Source of the DNA: Bacillota bacterium
GTDB taxonomy: Bacteria > Bacillota > Clostridia > Christensenellales > Aristaeellaceae
DNA length: 64,000 nucleotides
Direction of reading: 5' to 3'
Assembly (NCBI GenBank): GCA_023425025.1
Contig: JAFADG010000020.1
Location: 62,001-126,000 of the forward strand
A program made the translations under genes and the position numbers. The notes beneath the pieces are model-generated. The model was not told where the DNA came from and did no database searches. It saw only the letters and a list, made by a program, of their open reading frames with translations. This document shows, in pieces, positions 1 through 6,673 of the stretch (its first letter is position 1; the number at the start of each line of letters is the position of its first letter).

Positions 1-148
1 CCAATATTTTGAGGACTTTTTTCCCGGCTTCCTTGTCGTTTCCGCTGTCGATCAGGCATACCCCGTTATCATCAATGACATAAACGCCCATTCGGGCAGG
101 GCAGTTGATGTAATAAGTCCGTTGTCCAACCTGCACCAATTCGTACAT
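1..148 (-). CDS. MBL-fold metallo-hydrolase, N-terminal fragment (runs off window)
   Basis: Only the first 49 codons are inside the window. The start ATG at 148 has a GGAGG ribosome site 7 bases upstream. The visible protein begins MYELVQVGQRTYYI and continues with a strand-turn-strand pattern ending in VCLIDSGNDKEAGKKV. The 'CLIDSGND' turn is typical of the first beta strands of metallo-beta-lactamase-fold hydrolases, just before the HxHxDH zinc motif, which would lie outside the window. It is divergent from the cysteine desulfidase-like gene at 245. Substrate cannot be guessed. Confidence 0.7.
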   Translation of the reverse strand, partial: MYELVQVGQRTYYINCPARMGVYVIDDNGVCLIDSGNDKEAGKKVLKIL

Positions 149-189
149 TTGTGTTCCTCCCGTCCGTGTGTACTGTATACAACGGGAAT

Positions 190-219
190 ATTATACGATA
201 CAATATCTGTGGATGGCAA
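190..219 (-). promoter_or_regulatory. Probable sigma-A promoter of the MBL-fold gene
   Basis: On the minus strand TTGCCA (214-219) and TATAAT (190-195) are separated by 18 bases, followed by a short leader and the GGAGG site of the gene starting at 148. Confidence 0.55.
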
Positions 220-244
220 CAAAACGGAAGGCGGCGAGCGCGTC

Positions 245-1519
245 ATGCATCTAAAGGGCGCAAGGTATTGGGATTATGTCAGGATTCTCAAAGAGGAACT
301 GGTGCCGGCCACCGGCTGTACGGAGCCCATCGCCCTGGCCTATGCCGCCGCAAAGGCGAGGGAAGTGCTGGGCGTAACGCCATCCATGAGCCTTGCCGAA
401 GTCAGCGGCAACATTGTCAAAAACGTGAAAAGCGTGATCGTGCCCAATACCGGCGGCTTGAAAGGCATTGGCGCGGCGGTGGCGGCCGGCATCGTCGCGG
501 GGGACGCTTCCAGGATATTGGAGGTTTTATCCGGCTGCCGGGAAGAGGACAAGCCCAGAATCAAGGCGTATCTTGACGCCCATGCGTGCCGCGTCATTCC
601 CTATGAGGGCGACCTGGTTTTCTACATTGCCGTTACAGTGTATAGTGGCGATGCTTCTGCCAGGGTTGTGATTGAAAACTACCACACCAACATTGTCTGC
701 ATTGAAAAAAACGGGCATGTCTTGTTTCAGGCCGGAGCGGAAGCCAATAACCTGCGCCTGACCGACCGCAGCGTACTGAACGTAAAGGATATTGTCGCTT
801 TTGCCGATCAGGCCGATATGGACGATATTGCCGATGTGATTGAGCGGCAGATCAAATACAACAGCGCCATCGCCGCCGAAGGTTTGAACGGGGAGTGGGG
901 CGCCAACATCGGCCGAATCCTCCTGAACACCTATGGCTATGATGTGAAGATCCGGGCGCGGGCCATGGCCGCCGCCGGGTCGGACGCCAGAATGGGCGGC
1001 TGTGAAAAGCCGGTGATCATCCTCTCCGGCAGCGGGAACCAAAGCCTGACGGCGTCGCTGCCGGTGATTGAATACGCGAAGGAGTATGATGTTTCCAGGG
1101 AGCGGCTGATTCGGGCGGTGGCGCTTTCGGACCTTGTGACCATCCACCAAAAAACAAGCATCGGCCGGCTGTCCGCCTTCTGCGGGGCCGTCAGCGCCGG
1201 CTGTGCCGCCGGCGCCGGCATTGCCTACCTGCTGGGCGGCGGCTATGAAACCGTTGCCCATACGGTGGTCAACGCGCTGGCCATCGTATCCGGCATGGTG
1301 TGCGACGGGGCGAAATCCTCCTGCGCGGCCAAGATTGCCTCGGCGGTGGACGCGGGCATTGTGGGCCTTAGCATGTATGAAAACGGCCGGGAATTTGTGA
1401 GCGGCGACGGCATCATCACCCACGGCGTGGACAATACCATCGCCAACGTAGGCCGCATGGCCAGCCGGGGCATGCGGGAAACCGACAGGGAAATCATACG
1501 GATCATGGTGGAGTGCTGA
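245..1519 (+). CDS. L-cysteine desulfidase / UPF0597 (serine dehydratase alpha-like) family protein
   Basis: A 424-residue cytoplasmic protein of the UPF0597 family, whose studied members (CyuA/YhaM type, archaeal L-cysteine desulfidase) split L-cysteine to sulfide, ammonia and pyruvate with a [4Fe-4S] cluster. The sequence shows the family N-terminal motif VPATGCTEP with Cys25, a GGCEKP motif (Cys253), the glycine-rich SGSGNQS, and the C-terminal pair Cys353-x6-Cys360 (CDGAKSSC), which fits cluster ligands. An upstream in-frame ATG at 122 would overlap the divergent gene, and 245 has a weak GGAAGG-type site, so 245 is chosen. Serine or another beta-substituted amino acid is a possible alternative substrate. 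Confidence 0.85.
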   Translation: MHLKGARYWDYVRILKEELVPATGCTEPIALAYAAAKAREVLGVTPSMSLAEVSGNIVKNVKSVIVPNTGGLKGIGAAVAAGIVAGDASRILEVLSGCREEDKPRIKAYLDAHACRVIPYEGDLVFYIAVTVYSGDASARVVIENYHTNIVCIEKNGHVLFQAGAEANNLRLTDRSVLNVKDIVAFADQADMDDIADVIERQIKYNSAIAAEGLNGEWGANIGRILLNTYGYDVKIRARAMAAAGSDARMGGCEKPVIILSGSGNQSLTASLPVIEYAKEYDVSRERLIRAVALSDLVTIHQKTSIGRLSAFCGAVSAGCAAGAGIAYLLGGGYETVAHTVVNALAIVSGMVCDGAKSSCAAKIASAVDAGIVGLSMYENGREFVSGDGIITHGVDNTIANVGRMASRGMRETDREIIRIMVEC

Positions 1520-1570
1520 AGCTGGCCGATGCAATAAAAATGAGTTGTACAAAAGTTTTTGAGGGGATCC

Positions 1571-3616
1571 ATGAGACGCTGCTATTATACTGATTCCATA
1601 TCTGATTTTCTGAAAAAAGACAGTTATGCCATCTTTGGCGGGATTACAGCCCATGATCCGTTTGCGGCGGATGATCTGCAAAAGAACACCTGGAGGGCGG
1701 AAATTGAAATATTGAAGCGTGAGCTGGCAAATATGCCGGACGGCCACGTTCTGTTGGAATATACCATTCCGCGCATCGGCGAGCGAATAGACGGCGTCGT
1801 GCTGTATCAAGGCATCGTGTTCCTGCTGGAATTCAAGGTGGGCGATACTGCCTATACAAAAGCGGCTATGGAGCAGGTGCTGGATTACGCATTGGACCTG
1901 CGCTGCTTCCACAAGGAAAGCCACAGGGCATTCCTTGTGCCGGTTCTTGTGGCCACGCAGGCGCCATACATGCCGTCGCAAATACAGCTTGTGGATTTTG
2001 CCATGCTGGCGCCGCTGAAGTGCAATCAAAGCAACTTGGGAAAAACCATTGCGGCCATTGCCGAAAGCTATGGCCGTTCTTTGTTTTCCGCGCAAGCCTG
2101 GATCGATTCGCCATACATGCCGACCCCAACCATTATTGAAGCCGCCCGGGCGCTGTACCGCGGGCACCGGGTGGAGGATATCACCAGAAGGGATGCAGAT
2201 GCGATCAACCTGAGCCAAACCACCGATGCCATCAACCGGATTATTGACCACAGCAAGGCGAACGGCCGCAAATCCATTTGCTTTGTCACCGGCGTTCCTG
2301 GCGCCGGCAAAACCCTGGCGGGGCTCAATTTGTCTGTGGAACGGCAACGGATCGATGAAAGCGAGCACGCCGTCTTTTTGTCCGGCAATTTTCCCCTGGT
2401 CGCCGTGCTGCAGGAAGCGCTTGCAAGGGATAAATGCCGGCAAAGCGGCATCACCAAAGCCGCGGCGCTGCGCCAGGTCAAGGACTTTATACAGATCATT
2501 CACCACTTCCGGGACGACGCCATCGCAACCGGCGCGGCGCCCTACGAGAAGGTGGCCATCTTCGATGAGGCGCAGCGGGCCTGGACGGTGGAACAGCTTG
2601 CGCGCTTTATGAAGGAAAAGAAGGGGATTGTTGATTTTCGGCAGTCTGAGCCTGAATTTCTGATCCGTTTTATGGACCGCCATACCGGTTGGGCAGCCAT
2701 TGTCTGCCTGGTTGGCGGCGGTCAGGAGATCAATACCGGGGAAGCCGGCCTGCCGGAATGGTTTCATACCCTGGCGGATCGCTTTTCAAACTGGGATGTA
2801 TACATATCAGACAAGATTACCGATTCGGAGTATACAAACGGCACACCGATAACCGGCCTGCTGGACAACCTTCATATCGAGCCGGATTTGCATTTGTCCG
2901 TATCCCTGCGCTCCTTCCGCAGCGAAAAGGTATCGGCGTTTGTCAAGGCGCTGCTGGATGTGAACGCTCAGATGGCCAGGTCATTGTTTGCGGAGTTTAA
3001 GGATGTATACCCCATCGTTATAACACGGGACCTTGCTTTGGCCAAAGCCTGGATACGAAGCAAGGCAAAGGGTTCGCAGCGCTACGGCATCACGGCCAGC
3101 TCCGGCGCAAACCGCTTACGGGCCCATGGCGTTTGGGTGCAAAGCAAGATTGACCCGCCGACTTGGTTTCTAAACGGCAGGGAGGATGTGCGTTCCTCTT
3201 ACTATCTGGAGGAGACGGCAACGGAATTCGATATACAGGGCCTTGAATTGGACTACAGCGTCGTCTGCTGGGATGCCAACATGCGCTTTAACGGCAGCTT
3301 GTTTGAATTCTTCAATTTCCGGGGTAACCGCTGGGAACACGTCAATCAACCCGTCAAAGCGCAATACATGAAAAATGCCTACCGTGTACTTTTGACCCGC
3401 GCCCGGCAGGGATTTGCGGTCTTTATCCCCGAAGGGGACCAGGCAGACCCTACACGCGATCCAGCCTACTATCAGGGCATCTATGCATATTTGAAATCCA
3501 TCGGGATTTCTGAGATCAATCCCGAGGATATTGTCCCATCCTTCACCGCGCAGACGGTCCAGCCGAATGAATCAGACGGGGAGGCGAAGCTTCCCAACCT
3601 GCTTGATCTTCTTTGA
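1571..3616 (+). CDS. DUF2075-type ATPase with PD-(D/E)XK-like N-terminus (nuclease/helicase-like)
   Basis: A 681-residue protein. Residues ~60-130 hold a possible PD-(D/E)XK core: ERIDGVV with Asp75, then LLEFKVG with Glu87 and Lys89. A P-loop follows (Walker A GVPGAGKT, residues 241-248; Walker B VAIFDEAQ, from residue 328). The C-terminal half has a superfamily-I helicase-like end, including YRVLLTRARQGFAVFIP, as in DUF2075 proteins. ATG 1571 is chosen because GAGGGG lies 4 bases upstream; a TTG at 1559 is in frame. Family members are often annotated as DNA/RNA helicases and some occur near defence genes, but here no partner gene is adjacent. Function is inferred from motifs only. Confidence 0.75.
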   Translation: MRRCYYTDSISDFLKKDSYAIFGGITAHDPFAADDLQKNTWRAEIEILKRELANMPDGHVLLEYTIPRIGERIDGVVLYQGIVFLLEFKVGDTAYTKAAMEQVLDYALDLRCFHKESHRAFLVPVLVATQAPYMPSQIQLVDFAMLAPLKCNQSNLGKTIAAIAESYGRSLFSAQAWIDSPYMPTPTIIEAARALYRGHRVEDITRRDADAINLSQTTDAINRIIDHSKANGRKSICFVTGVPGAGKTLAGLNLSVERQRIDESEHAVFLSGNFPLVAVLQEALARDKCRQSGITKAAALRQVKDFIQIIHHFRDDAIATGAAPYEKVAIFDEAQRAWTVEQLARFMKEKKGIVDFRQSEPEFLIRFMDRHTGWAAIVCLVGGGQEINTGEAGLPEWFHTLADRFSNWDVYISDKITDSEYTNGTPITGLLDNLHIEPDLHLSVSLRSFRSEKVSAFVKALLDVNAQMARSLFAEFKDVYPIVITRDLALAKAWIRSKAKGSQRYGITASSGANRLRAHGVWVQSKIDPPTWFLNGREDVRSSYYLEETATEFDIQGLELDYSVVCWDANMRFNGSLFEFFNFRGNRWEHVNQPVKAQYMKNAYRVLLTRARQGFAVFIPEGDQADPTRDPAYYQGIYAYLKSIGISEINPEDIVPSFTAQTVQPNESDGEAKLPNLLDLL

Positions 3617-3632
3617 TAAAAGGGGAATACTG

Positions 3633-4175
3633 TTATAGATAGGTGAACGCCGCAAAAACCGCCGCGGCAATTCCTCCGATGATGTCGGAAAGCATGTCAA
3701 AATCCGTGTCGCGCAGGCCGCGCTGCATCTTTTCCTTTGATTTCGTATCATGGAAGAATTCGATTACCTCGTACACCATGCTGATGGCAATTCCCAGCGC
3801 GGCCACGAATATGGCGCGGAAGAGGACAGAGCCGCCCGGGTCGGTTAATTTTGAAAGCGTGAGGTAGAAAAGAAGCGAAGTGGAAAAGGTGCCAAATCCG
3901 TGAAGGTACCGGTCAAATATTTTGGAGCGGTTATACAGGCTCAGATAATACCCAATAAACGTATGGGCGAATATCGTTATAAAATAGAATATCAGTACAA
4001 TATATGGAATGTCGATTTTGAATAGGCACAGCGCAAGCAAATAGCACAGATACAAGGCAGGGGGAATAACGACCTGCAGAACAAGCTTTTTTTCATTTTT
4101 CTTGTATAGCGCAGCGGCAGCATACACCTCGGCAATGCAAAACGCCGCCAGAAAGACAAGGAAAACAATGAGCAT
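3633..4175 (-). CDS. Membrane protein, YjdF/DUF2238-like
   Basis: A 180-residue protein with about five or six hydrophobic segments, beginning with a short helix MLIVFLVFLAAFCIAEVYAA. The C-terminal part has the pattern SMVYEVIEFFHD followed by GLRDTDFDMLSDIIGG. This resembles the conserved acidic motifs of the YjdF/DUF2238 membrane family (E-x2-E-x2-D and a D-T-x-x-D-M-x-x-D-x-x-G block). The role of that family is not established. It ends 16 bases from the convergent DUF2075 gene. The acidic residues inside membrane segments suggest an ion-dependent or catalytic function, but this is inference. Confidence 0.6.
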   Translation of the reverse strand: MLIVFLVFLAAFCIAEVYAAAALYKKNEKKLVLQVVIPPALYLCYLLALCLFKIDIPYIVLIFYFITIFAHTFIGYYLSLYNRSKIFDRYLHGFGTFSTSLLFYLTLSKLTDPGGSVLFRAIFVAALGIAISMVYEVIEFFHDTKSKEKMQRGLRDTDFDMLSDIIGGIAAAVFAAFTYL

Positions 4176-4304
4176 TCCAACACCCCCAATTTCTGGACGG
4201 CGTAGTTTGTGAGGAAAGCATACCGATTATGCTTAATCATGCCGCCCGCAGATCATCCCGCCCGCATTTCCTGCCATCTGTCTGATCTGCTTTCACATAT
4301 AAAC

Positions 4305-4335
4305 AAAGGGCGCCCGTAATCTTCAGGCACCCTTT
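4305..4335 (-). terminator. Rho-independent terminator of the ferredoxin gene
   Basis: AAAGGGTGCC and GGCGCCCTTT pair as a 10-bp stem on the minus strand, 17 bases after the ferredoxin stop, followed by GTTTATA. The T run is short. Confidence 0.6.
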
Positions 4336-4351
4336 CGGCTCGCTTGCAACA

Positions 4352-4540
4352 CTATTCCACTGTGATTACGGATACCGGGCAGCCTTCCTGCGCCTCAACG
4401 GCTGCATCCTCCGCATCAGGCGGAACGGTATCCACATATACTTCCGCCAATCCGTCGTCCGCCATGCGGAATACCTCCGGGCAGGTGGATGCGCACAGTT
4501 CGCAGCCAATGCATCCTTCGCGATTGATGGTAGCTTTCAT
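4352..4540 (-). CDS. Small single-cluster [4Fe-4S] ferredoxin
   Basis: A 62-residue soluble ferredoxin. The start at 4540 is preceded by AAAGGAGG at 7 bases; longer in-frame starts have no such site. Cysteine ligands are visible as C-IG-C-EL-C near residue 10 and a distal EGCP, with an extra Cys in STCPEVF. This is the arrangement of Thermotoga/Clostridium-type one-cluster ferredoxins, where the two non-ligand cysteines may form a disulfide. The C-terminus is acidic. It is an electron carrier for anaerobic redox enzymes; no partner enzyme is adjacent. It lies 147 bases downstream of lysS on the same strand and may be read through from it. Confidence 0.9.
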   Translation of the reverse strand: MKATINREGCIGCELCASTCPEVFRMADDGLAEVYVDTVPPDAEDAAVEAQEGCPVSVITVE

Positions 4541-4687
4541 ATCCATACCTCCTTTTTGTTCCATCCTTATTGAACCACGCTTTTGGGCTTTGGTCTGTTG
4601 TATTTGCAACGTGGATTTCAATATTTTGGTTGTCCGGGTAATCTTTTATACGGAGAGCTGACCGAGGAGATGGCGATTGCAAAAACA

Positions 4688-6157
4688 TCAGTCTGCCGGC
4701 CGCATGATGGGGAAAAGAACGGAATCGCGCAAATTGCCCTGCCCCGTCAGCACCTGCACAAAACGGTCAATGCCCATGCCCCAGCCGGAGATGGGCGGCA
4801 TGCCGTACCGCATGGCGGTAATAAAATCCTTGTCCATTTGCATGGCCTCGTCGTCTCCGCCGGCGTTGAGCTTTGCCTGATCGGATAGCCTGCGAAACTG
4901 TTCGGCAGGGTCCACAAGCTCGGAGTAGGCGTTGATGACCTCGGCGCCGTTGATGATCAGTTGAAAGCGGTCGGCGACCTGCGGGTCATCATCCTTGGCT
5001 CTGGCCAATGGCGACAGGGAAATGGGATGCTCCGTAAGAAAAGTCGGCTTAAGGATGTGCGGCCGGCTCACCTTTTTGTAAAGCAGGTCGATCAGATTTC
5101 CTTTGCCAAGCTTGGAAAGCTCCGTTTTGCTTTCCAGCCCGATGCCTTTGCTTTGAATCTGCCCAAGCAGCTCCTCCGCGGTTTCGGTTTGCCCTATATC
5201 AATGCCGCAGTCCGCCAGCAGAAGCTCCCGGAAAGAGACGACGGGCCATGCGCCGGCCAAATCAATTTGCCTGCCCTCCAATGTGATCTGCGTGCCGCCA
5301 TAGAGAGCGTTCACAACGGAGCAAAGCATTTTCTTGAGAAATTCCATGTTGTCCTTGTAGCTGTAATAGGCGCAGTACCCCTCCAGCAGCGTGAAGTCCT
5401 GCAGATGGGAGGCGTCCATGCCCTCGTTGCGAAAGCATCTGGCGAATTCAAATACCTTGGTATAGCCGCCCACGATGGCCCGCTTCAGATACGTTTCGGG
5501 CGCGATCCGCAGGTACACGTCTATATCCAGGGCGTTGTGGTGCGAGATAAAGGGCCTGGCCAGGGCGCCGGAGGGCTTGTTGATCAGGACAGGGGTTTCG
5601 ATCTCCATGTATCCGTGGTCCTCCAGGTACCGGCGGATGGCCTTGACCAGATTGGATTTGAGCAGAAAGCGCCGGCGTGTATCCTCGTTCATGATCAGGT
5701 CAAGGTAACGCTGCCTGTAGCATGCATCCACATCATTCAGGCCATGGTATTTTTCTGGCAGGGGCAGGCATGTCTTGCCAAGAAAAGCAAAGGAATCCGC
5801 ACGGATTGTTTTTTCGCCGGCATGGGTCGTAAAAACCTCTCCCTCGGCGCCCAAAAAATCACCGATGTCGATGTGCCTATGAAAGAAGTCATATCTTTCC
5901 TCGCCGACAACATCCTTTTTGATGGCAATTTGCGCTTTTCCCAGTATGTCCGCAAGGGTTAAAAAGGTGAGCCTTCCCATTTTCCGTATCGACAGTATGC
6001 GGCCGGCAATACGCACCGATTTTTCACCATCCTCAAGTGTCTGCACCGCGCAAAGCGCATGGGTGACTGGATAGCTTTGGGGATAGGGGTTTTCGGTCTC
6101 TCGGATAGCGGCGAGCTTTTGTTCCCGGATCTTCATTTGAGAAAGGATTTCCATCAT
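4688..6157 (-). CDS. lysS: Lysine--tRNA ligase, class II (divergent form)
   Basis: A 489-residue class II lysyl-tRNA synthetase. The N-terminal OB-fold (about 40-140) includes GRILSIRKMGRLTFLTLAD. The catalytic domain carries motif 1 (LVKAIRRYLEDHGYMEIETP), motif 2 (FARCFRNEGMDASHLQDFT) and motif 3 (GWGMGIDRFVQVL). Motif 2 deviates from the usual RHNPEFTxxExYxAY: here the stretch is SHLQDFTLLEGYCAY, so this may be a paralogue rather than the housekeeping copy. The start has GAAGGAGG 8 bases upstream (ATG 6157; a second ATG follows). Expression is probably controlled by the T-box leader at 6158-6614, so it should rise when charged tRNA is scarce. Confidence 0.93.
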   Translation of the reverse strand: MMEILSQMKIREQKLAAIRETENPYPQSYPVTHALCAVQTLEDGEKSVRIAGRILSIRKMGRLTFLTLADILGKAQIAIKKDVVGEERYDFFHRHIDIGDFLGAEGEVFTTHAGEKTIRADSFAFLGKTCLPLPEKYHGLNDVDACYRQRYLDLIMNEDTRRRFLLKSNLVKAIRRYLEDHGYMEIETPVLINKPSGALARPFISHHNALDIDVYLRIAPETYLKRAIVGGYTKVFEFARCFRNEGMDASHLQDFTLLEGYCAYYSYKDNMEFLKKMLCSVVNALYGGTQITLEGRQIDLAGAWPVVSFRELLLADCGIDIGQTETAEELLGQIQSKGIGLESKTELSKLGKGNLIDLLYKKVSRPHILKPTFLTEHPISLSPLARAKDDDPQVADRFQLIINGAEVINAYSELVDPAEQFRRLSDQAKLNAGGDDEAMQMDKDFITAMRYGMPPISGWGMGIDRFVQVLTGQGNLRDSVLFPIMRPAD

Positions 6158-6171
6158 TTTTCCTCCTTCAT

Positions 6172-6207
6172 AAAAAAGCTCCCGTTCCTATAGAAGGACG
6201 AGAGCTT
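6172..6207 (-). terminator. T-box attenuator terminator in front of lysS
   Basis: On the minus strand AAGCTCTCGTCCTT and AAGGAACGGGAGCTT (read with one mismatch) form a stem around TATA, followed by TTTTTT. It lies 15 bases before the lysS start and next to the T-box sequence, so binding of uncharged tRNA would favour the alternative antiterminator. Confidence 0.85.
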
Positions 6208-6275
6208 GCGCTTCGTGTTACCACCTTTGTTCATCTATGCCTTGCGGCATAGACCTTTACAAGTACGGGCATGTA

Positions 6276-6435
6276 ATACTAATTCCAAACATTATTTCGT
6301 CGTTGCGGCAGTACTTTTCGCGCAGAACTGCGTCGTTCTCCGCTCAACGTAGCGCTGCTACGTCTCGCTCCGACTCCTTGCCCTGCATCGAAAACTCCTC
6401 GCCGCTTTGGACGAAATAATGTTTTCCATTAGTAT
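6276..6435. repeat. Palindromic MITE-like element, copy 1 (inside lysS T-box leader)
   Basis: A 160-bp element with terminal inverted repeats ATACTAAT...ATTAGTAT; about 25 bases at each end match as inverted repeats (AACATTATTTCGTC near the inner edge). The exact centre (6347-6363) is a perfect hairpin ACGTAGC-GCT-GCTACGT, so the whole element can fold on itself. A second copy of 159 bp is at 55498-55656. It has no coding capacity, which fits a MITE or REPIN-like non-autonomous element. TA flanks the left end, but a target duplication is not clear. Confidence 0.85.
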
Positions 6436-6620
6436 AAGCCGATACTCTGGCGCTGTTATGGGCGCTCCCATCGCAGCCTCAGCAATAAAGCAGTCGGTGC
6501 GCGGCTCCAAGGTTTTTCAGAACGCGGCTTTGCGCCTTTTCTCAGCAGGCAAGGCTCTCTGTGGCAAAACGGTTGCGTTCATCTTTCTCTTCACAGCATT
6601 TGGGGTATCAAGTTTTGTGT

Positions 6621-6649
6621 ATTCTAGCATGGTGATCCAGCCTTGTCAA
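6621..6649 (-). promoter_or_regulatory. Strong sigma-A promoter of the lysS leader
   Basis: TTGACA (6644-6649), 17-base spacer, TAGAAT (6621-6626) on the minus strand. Transcription would start near 6614, giving a leader of about 455 bases. Confidence 0.85.
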
Positions 6650-6673
6650 TACGGCCGGCTTAAAGCCACAGCC

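Larger units (their letters stand above)
6158..6614 (-). promoter_or_regulatory. T-box riboswitch leader of lysS, interrupted by a palindromic repeat
   Basis: Minus-strand leader between the lysS promoter and start codon. The 5' half (6590-6440) shows Stem I landmarks: CAGAGAGCC, GCTGAGAAAAGGC, CCTTGGAGC, and a GAACGC/GCGTTC stem. Just after that stem is GAAAAACC, which contains an AAA triplet at 6513-6515 that could be a lysine specifier (tentative). The 3' half has the T-box AAGGTGGTAACACG (6214-6227) and a terminator hairpin. Between the halves sits a 160-bp palindromic element (6276-6435). This accounts for the more than 500 bases without a protein gene. Confidence 0.85.

Noticed and set aside
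527..2767. A 746-codon open frame on the minus strand
   Set aside because: It lies antisense to the cysteine desulfidase-like and DUF2075 genes, spans both and their gap, and has low-complexity His/Arg/Gly-rich composition typical of antisense frames in GC-rich genes.
1571..3616. A defence island around the DUF2075 gene
   Set aside because: Neighbours are a metabolic enzyme, a YjdF-like membrane protein and a ferredoxin; no restriction, toxin or recombinase gene is present, so only a single-gene hypothesis is kept.
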